Source: Bacillota bacterium (GTDB lineage: Bacteria > Bacillota > Clostridia > Lachnospirales > Lachnospiraceae). Taken from it: a stretch of 64,000 nucleotides of DNA. Both the position numbers and the translations under genes were made by a program. The number at the start of each line of letters is the position of its first letter. The stretch's first letter is position 1. Shown here in pieces: positions 17,681 through 26,515 of the stretch. Under the pieces are notes generated by a model, which was not told the DNA's origin, searched no databases, and was given only the letters and a program-made list of their open reading frames with translations. The stretch is taken from contig JAEXOU010000005.1 in assembly GCA_023439125.1 (NCBI GenBank), positions 186,001 through 250,000 on the forward strand, in the 5' to 3' direction.

Positions 17681-17710
17681 TTGACAAAATTTAGATAAAT
17701 GTGGTAAAGT
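17681..17710 (+). promoter_or_regulatory. Promoter of zinc-ribbon/LRR protein 2
   Basis: TTGACA (17681-17686), 18 bp, TAAAGT (17705-17710). Same spacing and GTGG-TAAA junction as the promoter at 14153. Confidence 0.65.
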
Positions 17711-17789
17711 GAAAGTAACAATAATCTTAGATATAGATTATAATATAAATGTATAATATAGAACCATGGTATGGTAAGGGAGGATACGA

Positions 17790-19613
17790 ATGTTTTGTAG
17801 CAAATGTGGTGCAAAATTCGATGATGAGGAGCAATTGTTCTGCATAAATTGTGGTGCAAAGCGTCCAGGAATTAAAATTCCTGTTGATAATATGAAGCAG
17901 GAATCAAGTGGAAATTCGGTAAGTCTTACAAAAGTGAATGTTGAGGATACACAGGTTACTAATGTTACAATAAACACAGAACAGTCCCAAGAGAGTGCTG
18001 TTTCAAAGCAAGAAGAAACACAATTTACAAATGTTATACATAACCAAGAACAGTCACTAAATAGCGATGTGACTGCAAATCAAGAACAGACGCAAAATCA
18101 AGAACAGACGCAAAATCAAGAACAGGCGCAAAATCAATATACATCTACGAATACAGCACCATTTCAAAATTCGGATAGGAACAAACCAGAGTTTGTCCAG
18201 GAAAAACCAGCGATTCCAGCGGGTTTTGTACTTGATCCAGCAAGTGGATGGTTTTATAAAAGCAAAGCAAAACAGCTTTTGAATGGCGCATTTGTTAATG
18301 AAATTACGTGGTTTGAACCGACGACTGGTAAAACAGCAGTAAAAGAATATCCAATGTCAGAACACCAAGTTCGCGCCATGTACGGGCAAAGTATTCAGAA
18401 TACTCAGATGAATCAGAATACTCAGATGAATCAGAATATGAGTTATGGACAGCAAAATACATATCAACAGCAACAATCCTATTCACAGATAAAACCGAAG
18501 AAAAAAAAGACAGGTTTAGTGATTGGAATCATTATCGCAATCGTTGTAGTAATCGGCTTAGGAATCTGTGCTTGGCAATTAGAATGGATAAAATTTGGTA
18601 AAAATGAAACATCAGGTGGTGATAAAATAGCTGTTATAGAGACACCAACTCCAACTCAAATCGTGACTCCTACAGTAACCCTAGCCCCAACTCCTACAGA
18701 AGTGCCAGTAAATCCTCTGGGCATTCTGAATGAAGATTATATTGTCATTGCAAATCAAGAGATACTTACGACTGAGATGAAATTAAGCCTCGAATATAGG
18801 GGGTTAACGAATGATGATTTAGAGCCTTTAAAATATATGAAGTATCTAGAGTATTTAAACATAAAGGGTAATAATATTACAAGCTTGGATTACTTAAAAG
18901 ATAATGATACACTCATTACATTAGATGCTTCCGATAATGATATTTATGACATTAATGCTTTATCAGGTTTAGTAAATTTAGAGTCACTTGAGTTAAATAA
19001 TACTAAGATTTCTGACTTAACTCCACTACAGAACATTAAAACGTTAGCTAATCTAAGTATAATTGGCACAGATGTCTTTGATTTATCCCCATTAATATAT
19101 AATGAATCTCTTCTATATCTGTATGTTGCTGATACTATGGTGGAAGATTTCTATTGTTTGTCTCTATTGCCAAATTTATGTTTCTGCGATGTATATGATG
19201 TTAGCTCTAATATTACGCCAACACCAATTCCTCAGATAAGCGATGGATTTACATTTACTGTTGCTGATGATTTATATTTTGTTCCTGTAACTGATAACTA
19301 TGTAGTAATTAGTTTATCGTCATATTCGTATGAACAAATAATCTTATTTAGCTATGATGAAAATGGTAAGCTTGTGCAGATGCGTTTTCGTATGGATGTA
19401 GGCATAGAGATAGCAGAAGAAGATAGAGATTTTTATACTAGTAGCTTCCAAGAAGAATTAGACGCTACTAACTTTAATTATGATGGTAGTATTATTTACT
19501 TTGATAATCCAACTACGGATGAGGCGGTTGATATGAGTAAGGAAGAACTTATAGAAGACTTCCTAATGGAAGGCTGTGAGATTATAATCAACAGCGATGA
19601 TTACTCATATTAA
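17790..19613 (+). CDS. Zinc-ribbon membrane protein with outer leucine-rich repeats (long paralogue)
   Basis: A 607-residue paralogue of the protein at 14276. The N-terminal zinc ribbon has Cys 3, 6, 18 and 21, the same spacing. A Gln/Asn-rich, repetitive stretch (about 50-130, NQEQTQ repeats) follows, then the shared GFVLDPASGWFY and AFVNEITWFEPTTGK module and a second Gln-rich linker with NTQMNQ repeats. One membrane helix (about 240-262) and a Pro-Thr spacer lead to five or so leucine-rich repeats (about 315-470, LEYLNIKGNNITSLDYL type). The C-terminal domain (YFVPVTDNYVVI) matches the short paralogue. The LRR block is therefore an insertion into a common scaffold. LRRs suggest binding of a protein or peptide outside the membrane. 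Function unknown. Confidence 0.82.
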   Translation: MFCSKCGAKFDDEEQLFCINCGAKRPGIKIPVDNMKQESSGNSVSLTKVNVEDTQVTNVTINTEQSQESAVSKQEETQFTNVIHNQEQSLNSDVTANQEQTQNQEQTQNQEQAQNQYTSTNTAPFQNSDRNKPEFVQEKPAIPAGFVLDPASGWFYKSKAKQLLNGAFVNEITWFEPTTGKTAVKEYPMSEHQVRAMYGQSIQNTQMNQNTQMNQNMSYGQQNTYQQQQSYSQIKPKKKKTGLVIGIIIAIVVVIGLGICAWQLEWIKFGKNETSGGDKIAVIETPTPTQIVTPTVTLAPTPTEVPVNPLGILNEDYIVIANQEILTTEMKLSLEYRGLTNDDLEPLKYMKYLEYLNIKGNNITSLDYLKDNDTLITLDASDNDIYDINALSGLVNLESLELNNTKISDLTPLQNIKTLANLSIIGTDVFDLSPLIYNESLLYLYVADTMVEDFYCLSLLPNLCFCDVYDVSSNITPTPIPQISDGFTFTVADDLYFVPVTDNYVVISLSSYSYEQIILFSYDENGKLVQMRFRMDVGIEIAEEDRDFYTSSFQEELDATNFNYDGSIIYFDNPTTDEAVDMSKEELIEDFLMEGCEIIINSDDYSY

Positions 19614-19690
19614 TATTATCAGCAGAGTATTTTCTACAAAACACATTTATTGTGATAAAGAGGCTGTCGCATGAATGGCAGTATGAATAA

Positions 19691-19800
19691 AAGAAGGAAG
19701 GGTGAAGGTATTTTCTTTGGTGTGCTATGTCACAAGTCCACAAAATGTATGTGGATTTGTAAAGCACTCCGAAAAAAATATACCTTCACCCTTCCTTCTT
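19691..19800. terminator. 110-nt extended hairpin between zinc-ribbon gene and siderophore operon
   Basis: The outer arms (starting AAGAAGGAAGGGTGAAGGTA and ending in its complement) pair for over 20 bp. An inner pair (ACAAGTCCACA / TGTGGATTTGT) closes a 7-nt loop. Such a long symmetrical structure can terminate in both directions. Together with the promoter and Fur box below, it accounts for the gap 19614-19926. Confidence 0.7.
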
Positions 19801-19842
19801 GTTATATACAAATATTATAATTATTAAAGAATTATTAAAATA

Positions 19843-19871
19843 TTGACACACATATCCCTCTATTATATAAT
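19843..19871 (+). promoter_or_regulatory. Promoter of the siderophore uptake operon
   Basis: Consensus TTGACA (19843-19848), exactly 17 bp, TATAAT (19866-19871). Confidence 0.85.
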
Positions 19872-19876
19872 AACTC

Positions 19877-19895
19877 GGTAATGAAAATCAGTATC
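19877..19895 (+). promoter_or_regulatory. Fur box at the siderophore operon start site
   Basis: GGTAATGAAAATCAGTATC matches 16 of 19 positions of the classical Fur box GATAATGATAATCATTATC. It covers the predicted transcription start just downstream of the -10, which suits repression when iron is plentiful. Confidence 0.75.
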
Positions 19896-19926
19896 ATTAA
19901 GATATAACATGTAGGTAGGTATTAGT

Positions 19927-20916
19927 ATGAAAAAGATGAATTTATTTAGAAAATGTGTTGCACTGGCTTGTGTAAGTTCTATGATATTAACTGGTTGCGG
20001 TAAGAAAGCAGAAGAACCAAAAAACGATGTAACTGAAACTCCAGCGCCAACAGAAAGTGTATCGAACCAAACGGTTACAGTGACAGATGCCAAAGGCACA
20101 GTTGAAATTCCAGCAAATCCAAAAAGAATTGTTGACATTAGTGGTAATAGTGATATTCTTTCTATTCTTGGTTATAAAGTAATTGGAACAGCAAACTCCG
20201 ATGCATATGACTATACTCGTTTCCCAAGTTACCTTGAAGAAGTATTAACTGGAGCTGAGATTTTAGGTTATAGCTACCAGGATACGATGGATATTGAAGG
20301 GATTCTTGCATTGGAACCAGATTTAATCATTATGTCTTCTACTCAAGAAAAGATGTATGATCAGTTAAAAGAAATCGCACCAACAGTTATGCTCCAATTA
20401 GCACAAACGGATTGGAAAGAAGATGTGATGAACGTTGCAACTGTTATGCATAAGACAGAGCAAGCAACTGAATGGTTAGCACAATATAAAGAAACAGCAG
20501 CTGAGATTGGAAATTCTGTAAAAGAAACCTATGGTGAAGATACAACCTATCTTTCCATTTTAGCAAGTGGTGGTTCTATTTTTGTTTTTGATAAAGCAGG
20601 CGTTGGAAGCATCTTATATGAAGATATGGGCTTAGCTCGTCCAGCTGGTTTACCAGAGCAGACAGATATGAGTTTACCAGTCGTAACGTATGAAGGATTA
20701 GCTGCAATTGATGCTGATGTAATTTTTGCTGTTGGTACGCAAGAAGATTTAGCTCTTTTAAATGAAAGTCCTATCTACAATAGTATGGAAGCAGTTAAGA
20801 ATGGTAAAGTGATTGAATTACCATCCAGTCCTTACTTTAACATGAGTTACAGTTCAATTGGACGTAGCTTATTCTTAAATGAAGTGAATCCACTTATGGA
20901 GAGTATCAATGAATAA
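19927..20916 (+). CDS. Iron-siderophore ABC transporter, substrate-binding lipoprotein
   Basis: A 329-residue FecB/FhuD-type (cluster A-II) binding protein. A lipoprotein signal peptide ends in the lipobox LTGC (Cys24). A Thr/Pro spacer and a two-lobed periplasmic-binding fold follow, beginning VEIPANPKRIVDISG. It delivers a ferric siderophore or similar chelate to the permeases encoded next. It is the first gene of a five-gene operon, overlaps the next gene by 8 bp, and lies directly behind a Fur box. The particular siderophore cannot be predicted. Confidence 0.9.
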   Translation: MKKMNLFRKCVALACVSSMILTGCGKKAEEPKNDVTETPAPTESVSNQTVTVTDAKGTVEIPANPKRIVDISGNSDILSILGYKVIGTANSDAYDYTRFPSYLEEVLTGAEILGYSYQDTMDIEGILALEPDLIIMSSTQEKMYDQLKEIAPTVMLQLAQTDWKEDVMNVATVMHKTEQATEWLAQYKETAAEIGNSVKETYGEDTTYLSILASGGSIFVFDKAGVGSILYEDMGLARPAGLPEQTDMSLPVVTYEGLAAIDADVIFAVGTQEDLALLNESPIYNSMEAVKNGKVIELPSSPYFNMSYSSIGRSLFLNEVNPLMESINE

Positions 20917-21892
20917 ACGAATTCCTTTACTAAGTTTAATAGGAATACTACTTGTGGCAGCCGGTTTACTGGTTGCCATTTGTGTTGGCGCCAAAACGAT
21001 TTCATTATCAACTGTATTTGATAGTATTTTTCATTTTGAGGATACGCTTGATATGCAGCTAGTGCGAAATGCCAGATTACCAAGAGCAATCAGTACTGCC
21101 TTAGTAGGTGGAATACTTGCAATCGCTGGTGCTATGATGCAAGGAGTGACGCGTAATCCAATTGCAGAACCTTCTATCTTAGGTATGACACAAGGTGCTA
21201 CCCTTGCAGTTGCGATTGTGAGTACGAATGCTTCCCTTTATGGATTATTTGGAAATACAATTGCTGCATTATGTGGAGCGCTTTTCTCAGGCATTTTAGT
21301 TTTAGCATTTAGCATGCAAAAGGCTTCTAATATGAGTATGTCCCGCTTACTTCTTGCTGGTACTGCAATGAGTACATTTTTTATCTCTATGGCCTCCGTA
21401 ATTGCAATGTTAAATAACCGTTCTCAAGAATTATCCTTTTGGATTGCAGGAGGATTTCGAACTGCCGGTTGGAGTCAAGTAAAACTATTAGTGATTATTG
21501 GCGGGATATCGGTAGTACTTGCTTTATTGTTTGCTCATAAAATCAATATTGTGAGTTTAGGAGAGGAAGTTGCAATCGGACTTGGAGTTAATCCAGTTAA
21601 AATTCGTTTTATCATAATTATTCTCTTGATTCCTATGTGTGCGGTCAGCGTTGCTACAGCTGGAAATATTGCCTTTGTTGGATTAATCGTGCCACATATC
21701 ATACGTCGTATTGTTGGAATTGATTATCGTGTCGTAATGCCGTTATCCTTTTTATTTGGTAGTGCTCTTCTTGTCTGGTCAGATATCGTAGCAAGAATGA
21801 TCAATGCACCATATGAAACACCAATAGGATTATTTACGGCTATGATTGGTGTCCCAATCTTTATTGTCTTGGTACGAAAGGAGAGAAGCTGA
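20909..21892 (+). CDS. FecCD-family siderophore ABC permease, subunit 1
   Basis: A 327-residue polytopic permease with the FecCD landmarks: RLPRAISTALVGGILAIAGA near residue 52, MQGVTRNPIAEPSILGMTQG (about 74-93), and the ATPase-contact loop with ISFVGL-like IAFVGLIVPHI near 255. It forms a heterodimer with the next gene product. Overlaps at both ends (8 bp and 1 bp) indicate translational coupling. Confidence 0.93.
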   Translation: MNKRIPLLSLIGILLVAAGLLVAICVGAKTISLSTVFDSIFHFEDTLDMQLVRNARLPRAISTALVGGILAIAGAMMQGVTRNPIAEPSILGMTQGATLAVAIVSTNASLYGLFGNTIAALCGALFSGILVLAFSMQKASNMSMSRLLLAGTAMSTFFISMASVIAMLNNRSQELSFWIAGGFRTAGWSQVKLLVIIGGISVVLALLFAHKINIVSLGEEVAIGLGVNPVKIRFIIIILLIPMCAVSVATAGNIAFVGLIVPHIIRRIVGIDYRVVMPLSFLFGSALLVWSDIVARMINAPYETPIGLFTAMIGVPIFIVLVRKERS

Positions 21893-22890
21893 TGAAACGC
21901 TATCGAGTGGTTTTAGCAATTAGTATACTAACACTATTAACTGTGTCAGTGATTGCCTTAATGAGTGGTAGTTATTCGATTTCTTTTTCTAACGTAATTC
22001 AGACGTTAATCGGGAATGGAACAAAGGCACAGACGATCGCAATTATGCAATTACGATTGCCAAGAATACTAGTTGCTATCCTTGTCGGTCTTGCTTTGTC
22101 AACCGCAGGCTGTGTCTTACAGAGTATAACAAAAAATCCACTTGCAGAACCAGGTATCATTGGAATCAATGCAGGTGCTGCACTTGCTATCGTGATCTTT
22201 ATTTCGATGAGAACAACTGCTTATTATTCAGAACTTTCACTATCAACGGTATATTTAATGCCTATCGTTTCGATTGTCGGTGCATTTGCTGCTGCGGTTC
22301 TGATTTACTTATTAAGTTATCGAAAAGGAATAAAACCGATAAGATTGATTTTGGTTGGAATTGGAGTAAATGCAGGGATTAATGCAGTAATTACGTTATA
22401 TCAGCTAAATATGTCGAAAGGGGATTACAATCAGGCACTAACTTGGATTAGTGGCAGTTTATGGGGAAGTAGCTGGACTTATTTCAAGATGTTAGCTCCT
22501 ACTGTGATTGTGTTATTATTATTAATCTTATACCGTAGTAAATCATTAGATGTCTTAATGTTAGGAGAGGAACTAGCAACTGGTTTAGGCTTTAAAGTTG
22601 GTAAGGAAACAACGATTTTATTATGCCTTGCAGTCGCATTATCGGCAGTAGCAACCTCTGTATCGGGAAATATTGCCTTTTTAGGATTATTAGGACCTCA
22701 CATTGCGCGTAAATTAGTTGGACCAAAACATCTGAAGTTGATACCAGTGGCAGGATTCATCAGTGCTGCATTGATCGTTGTAGCAGATACAGCATCACGT
22801 AATCTGTTTCTACCTCTTGAAATTCCAGTTGGTATTACAATTTCCATCATCGGTGTTCCATACTTTATCTATCTGATGATGCGTGAGTAA
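21892..22890 (+). CDS. FecCD-family siderophore ABC permease, subunit 2
   Basis: A 332-residue partner permease with the same landmarks: RLPRILVAILVGLALSTAGC, then LQSITKNPLAEPGIIGINAG, then IAFLGLLGPHIARKLVG near the C terminus. Its start overlaps the previous stop by 1 bp. A gap of 124 bp to the ATPase gene contains no terminator I can see. Confidence 0.93.
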   Translation: MKRYRVVLAISILTLLTVSVIALMSGSYSISFSNVIQTLIGNGTKAQTIAIMQLRLPRILVAILVGLALSTAGCVLQSITKNPLAEPGIIGINAGAALAIVIFISMRTTAYYSELSLSTVYLMPIVSIVGAFAAAVLIYLLSYRKGIKPIRLILVGIGVNAGINAVITLYQLNMSKGDYNQALTWISGSLWGSSWTYFKMLAPTVIVLLLLILYRSKSLDVLMLGEELATGLGFKVGKETTILLCLAVALSAVATSVSGNIAFLGLLGPHIARKLVGPKHLKLIPVAGFISAALIVVADTASRNLFLPLEIPVGITISIIGVPYFIYLMMRE

Positions 22891-23014
22891 ATATTTTATG
22901 GATCACTTGTGATTCGTATTTTGGTATTGAATAGCCGATCTATTTTATCCGGCATGTGATGGAAACATGCCCACAAGGAGCATGTGGGACTTGTTTGATC
23001 AGTTAGGAGGTTAC

Positions 23015-23812
23015 ATGAAGAGTAGTATAGAAGTGAAAGATTTAAAAGTTGCTTATGATCAGAATATAATTATTCCGTCATTGAATCTAGCAATACCTAA
23101 AGGTAAGATTACCATGATTATTGGATCCAATGGGTGTGGTAAATCTACATTATTAAAAGCGATTGCTCGTATGCTAAAACCATCCTCGGGTGAAATTTCA
23201 TTGAATGGTTCTTTAATAAAAGAACAGGCTTCGCGTGAGATTGCAAAGAAGATGGCAGTATTACCACAGAGTCCGACCGCACCAGCAGGATTATTAGTGA
23301 AAGAACTTGTTGGGTATGGAAGATTTCCTTATCTTAGTCCAATGGGGGGGTTAAAGAAACATGATCTTGAGATTATCGATTGGGCCATGAAATCAACAGG
23401 TGTATATGATTTAAGAGAGCGTCATGTTGAATCCTTGTCAGGGGGACAGCGTCAGCGTGTCTGGATTGCGATGGCATTAGCACAAGAAACAGAAATCTTA
23501 GTACTTGATGAGCCTACGACTTATCTTGATATGGCGCATCAGCTTGAGATTTTACAATTGTTAAAGAAGTTAAACCGTGAAAATAATACAACGATTGTTA
23601 TGGTATTGCATGAGTTAAATAATGCGTGTAAGTTCGCTGACCATATCATTGGTTTAAAGCAAGGTAACTTAGTGTTTGAAGGTGCACCGAAGGATGTAAT
23701 TATAGAAGAAAATCTAAAAGAGTTATATCAAATTCAAGCAATCTTAAAAATGAATGAAGATAATACTTATCCAATCTGTGTAGATTTTGAATTAGTACAG
23801 GATATAGAGTAA
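23015..23812 (+). CDS. Siderophore ABC transporter ATP-binding protein (FecE/FhuC-like)
   Basis: A 265-residue ATPase with Walker A GSNGCGKST (about 37), signature LSGGQRQRVWIAMAL and Walker B LVLDEPTTYLD, the last being typical of the FecE/FhuC group. It powers the two FecCD permeases. The ATG at 23015 is chosen because TAGGAGG lies 4 nt upstream and family proteins begin a few residues before the first strand; the in-frame ATG at 22967 would add a non-homologous extension. The stop overlaps the next start by 1 bp. Confidence 0.93.
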   Translation: MKSSIEVKDLKVAYDQNIIIPSLNLAIPKGKITMIIGSNGCGKSTLLKAIARMLKPSSGEISLNGSLIKEQASREIAKKMAVLPQSPTAPAGLLVKELVGYGRFPYLSPMGGLKKHDLEIIDWAMKSTGVYDLRERHVESLSGGQRQRVWIAMALAQETEILVLDEPTTYLDMAHQLEILQLLKKLNRENNTTIVMVLHELNNACKFADHIIGLKQGNLVFEGAPKDVIIEENLKELYQIQAILKMNEDNTYPICVDFELVQDIE

Positions 23813-25035
23813 TGTTAAGAAATCGTAATTTTATTATATTAATTGTTGGCCAAATTATATCTTTATTTGGAAGTGCAATACAAAGATTTTGTATGTCTTT
23901 GTATTTATTAGAATTCACAGGGAGCGCTGGCTCTTTTTCTAGAATTCTAGCAATCTCCACAATCCCATATGTCATCTGTGCTCCAATTGCCGGAACGATT
24001 GCAGATAAACTGAATCGAAAAAAAGTAATGGTGTATTTAGATTTCATTAGTAGTATCATCATCGGATTTTATGCAGTCGTTTTATTTCAAGGGAACGATT
24101 CCGAATGGATAGTTGGAGTTACGATGTTTTTATTATCGGTAACTTATACCTTGTATGCTCCGACTGTTTCTGCCACATTACCAGAAATTGTTACAGGAAG
24201 TGAATTAGTGTCTGCTAACGGAATCGTTTCCCAGGTAAACTCCATTGCTAATTTCTTAGGCCCAGTGTTAGCAGGTATCTTATATAGTATGGTGGGAATC
24301 AAGGTAATTGTATTGTTGAATGGAATCAGTTTTTTGTTATCTGCAATCATGGAACTATTTTTACAATTACCAGAACATAAAAAGGAGAAATTTCATTTTT
24401 CGATTCGACAATCAGTTCATGAAATGGTGGAGACCTATCATTATGTGAAAACTTCAAAACCGATGGTCTATGCTACAATTGCTTCCTTTGGAATGTCAAA
24501 CCTAAGTTTTTCACCAGCATTTACGATTGTGACACCTTATGTGATGAATCTTTGGTTAGGCCTTCCATCTTTTGTATATGGAGGAATTGAAGCGATTGTC
24601 GTACTAGGAATGATTCTAGGAGGTTTCATCATTACAATACGACCGAGTTGGTTTACGATGAAGCGACTCCCAGCAGCTTTATTCCCAATGTTTCCAAGTT
24701 TTCTTGCAATGGCATTGGTCGTTTTATTTGGTCAAAATGCTAAATGGTTAATTGTTTTTGTATTTGCTATTGCTGGATTTGTAGTATTTATGTCTCTTGG
24801 TATTACGAATGTCATCTCATTCTCTTACATTCAGAGTACAATTGATAGAGAACGATTAGGGAAAGTAAGTGCATTTTCAACAGCAATTGCAACGATTAGT
24901 GTTGCGCCAGGGCAGATGCTTTACGGTTGGATGATCGAGTGGAATGTTCCTTTGGCTGTTGTTTTATTAATCACGGCTTTTTCCAATTTGTTCGTTACAA
25001 GCTTTTTATATCAAAAAACAAAAAAACTATTATAA
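23812..25035 (+). CDS. Major facilitator superfamily exporter in the siderophore operon
   Basis: A 407-residue 12-helix MFS protein of the EntS/MefA-like drug-exporter type: LISLFGSAIQRFCMSLYLLE-like first helix, the loop motif GTIADKLNRKKVM (about 62-74), and LPEIVTGSELVSANGI in the middle. It is translationally coupled (1-bp overlap) to the ATPase gene. In this position it may export a siderophore, recycle an apo-chelator, or expel a toxic chelate. Its sequence alone cannot separate these. It is the last gene before a perfect hairpin. Confidence 0.88.
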   Translation: MLRNRNFIILIVGQIISLFGSAIQRFCMSLYLLEFTGSAGSFSRILAISTIPYVICAPIAGTIADKLNRKKVMVYLDFISSIIIGFYAVVLFQGNDSEWIVGVTMFLLSVTYTLYAPTVSATLPEIVTGSELVSANGIVSQVNSIANFLGPVLAGILYSMVGIKVIVLLNGISFLLSAIMELFLQLPEHKKEKFHFSIRQSVHEMVETYHYVKTSKPMVYATIASFGMSNLSFSPAFTIVTPYVMNLWLGLPSFVYGGIEAIVVLGMILGGFIITIRPSWFTMKRLPAALFPMFPSFLAMALVVLFGQNAKWLIVFVFAIAGFVVFMSLGITNVISFSYIQSTIDRERLGKVSAFSTAIATISVAPGQMLYGWMIEWNVPLAVVLLITAFSNLFVTSFLYQKTKKLL

Positions 25036-25042
25036 AAGTGCT

Positions 25043-25094
25043 TTTACTCATGATACATACACTTAACGGAAGCTGTGTATGTATCATGAGTAAA
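25043..25094. terminator. Perfect 20-bp hairpin after the siderophore operon
   Basis: TTTACTCATGATACATACAC pairs perfectly with its complement across a 12-nt loop. No T tract follows on the plus strand. Confidence 0.7.
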
Positions 25095-25151
25095 TAGTGT
25101 AGAGATTGTAAGTTGCTGCTAAAAAAATGTAAAAAAATATAAAGTGAAATA

Positions 25152-25180
25152 TTGATAAATATAGAATGAAATGCTATACT
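25152..25180 (+). promoter_or_regulatory. Promoter of ddh
   Basis: TTGATA (25152-25157), 17 bp, TATACT (25175-25180). Confidence 0.7.
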
Positions 25181-25237
25181 AAACGAGGTCATATATCGGA
25201 ATAATATGCGAACAGAGAAAGAAAAGGAGAATACATT

Positions 25238-26224
25238 ATGTCGATACGTATCGGTATTTATGGTTATGGAAATTTAGGAAAAGGCGTTGAATGTGCAATT
25301 AAACAAAATGACGATTGCGAATTGGTTGCAGTATTTACAAGAAGAGCTCCTGAAACAGTAAAGATTTTAAGCAAAGACGTTACGGTTGCTCATGTAAATG
25401 ATGTTTTAGATTATAAAGATAAAATTGATGTTATGATTCTTTGTGGTGGTAGTGCAACAGATTTACCTGAGCAGACAAAGATGCTCGCAAAGGATTTTAA
25501 CGTAATTGATAGTTTTGATACACATGCAAATATTCCAACTCATTTTGAGGAAGTAGATGAAGCTTCAAAAGCTGGAAAAAAGGTTGGAATTATTTCTGTA
25601 GGCTGGGACCCAGGCATGTTCTCCTTAAATCGATTATATGCAAACGCAATCTTACCAAATGGTACGGATTATACATTCTGGGGAAAAGGTGTAAGTCAGG
25701 GACATTCAGATGCAATTCGTCGTATTGAAGGTGTACAGGATGCAAAACAATACACAATTCCAGTGGAAGAAGCATTAACACAAGTAAGAGGAGGCAGCAA
25801 TCCAGAGTTAACAACAAGACAAAAACATACTCGTGAATGTTTCGTTGTTGCGAAGGAAGGAGCTGATAAGGCAAAGATAGAACAGGATATCAAAACAATG
25901 CCGAATTACTTTGCTGATTATGATACAACAGTACATTTTATTAGCGAAGAAGAATTAAAGAAGAATCACAGTGGAATTCCTCATGGCGGTTTTGTCATCC
26001 GTAGTGGAAAGACCGGAGTTAATTTAGAAAACAACCATATTATTGAATATAGCTTAAAGTTAGATTCTAACCCAGAATTCACTGCATCTGTTCTTGTAGC
26101 ATATGCAAGAGCAGCAGTCCGTTTAGCAAAAGAAGGTGCTTGCGGATGTAAGACAGTTTTTGATATTGCACCAGCGTATCTTTCTCCTCAATCTGGAGCT
26201 GAGTTACGTGCGAAAATGCTGTAG
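25238..26224 (+). CDS. ddh: meso-Diaminopimelate D-dehydrogenase
   Basis: An NADPH-dependent enzyme that makes meso-diaminopimelate from tetrahydrodipicolinate and ammonia in one step, feeding lysine and peptidoglycan synthesis. The 328 residues match the family: Rossmann motif IGIYGYGNLGKGVE at the N terminus, FTRRAP (NADP phosphate contact), CGGSATDLPEQ (about 70-80), VGWDPGMFSLNRLY (about 122-135) and WGKGVSQGHSDAIRRI (about 148-163). It is monocistronic, with its own promoter and downstream terminator. It shows that the wall is of the DAP type. Confidence 0.95.
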   Translation: MSIRIGIYGYGNLGKGVECAIKQNDDCELVAVFTRRAPETVKILSKDVTVAHVNDVLDYKDKIDVMILCGGSATDLPEQTKMLAKDFNVIDSFDTHANIPTHFEEVDEASKAGKKVGIISVGWDPGMFSLNRLYANAILPNGTDYTFWGKGVSQGHSDAIRRIEGVQDAKQYTIPVEEALTQVRGGSNPELTTRQKHTRECFVVAKEGADKAKIEQDIKTMPNYFADYDTTVHFISEEELKKNHSGIPHGGFVIRSGKTGVNLENNHIIEYSLKLDSNPEFTASVLVAYARAAVRLAKEGACGCKTVFDIAPAYLSPQSGAELRAKML

Positions 26225-26239
26225 AGAGTAAGAGAACAA

Positions 26240-26283
26240 GATGTCAATATATCTATAAATTAAGGTATATTGGCATCTTTTTA
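26240..26283 (+). terminator. Rho-independent terminator after ddh
   Basis: GATGTCAATATA pairs with TATATTGGCATC (two mismatches/wobbles), followed by six T residues. Confidence 0.75.
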
Positions 26284-26429
26284 TATACGAGGAAATTCCA
26301 GTGAATTTCCTCGTATATAAAAAAGCGTCCAAAAGGAAGGACGCTATGATGCGCACAAGCGCGATAGGAAGATGTCGCTTACGCGACCGCGCTTGGCGCG
26401 AGTGTTTTGCAAGCAAAACACTTTTTTAC
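26281..26429. repeat. Multi-hairpin cassette, copy 1
   Basis: Successive hairpins: a perfect 18-bp stem (26281-26298 with 26303-26320, containing GAGGAAATTC), AGCGTCC/GGACGCT (26324-26345), a GC-rich block with GCGC and GTCGC pairs, and AGTGTTTTGC/GCAAAACACT (26401-26422) followed by T residues. The first and last stems recur in the same order at 38079-38193, so this is a mobile or copied structural cassette. Confidence 0.75.
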
Positions 26430-26515
26430 AAATTTTTTAACCATAGTTTGGATATAATAAGCCAAGATTAAGGCTTGTTGCAATCGAGCAAAATGAACGG
26501 AAGGTGGATTTGTAA

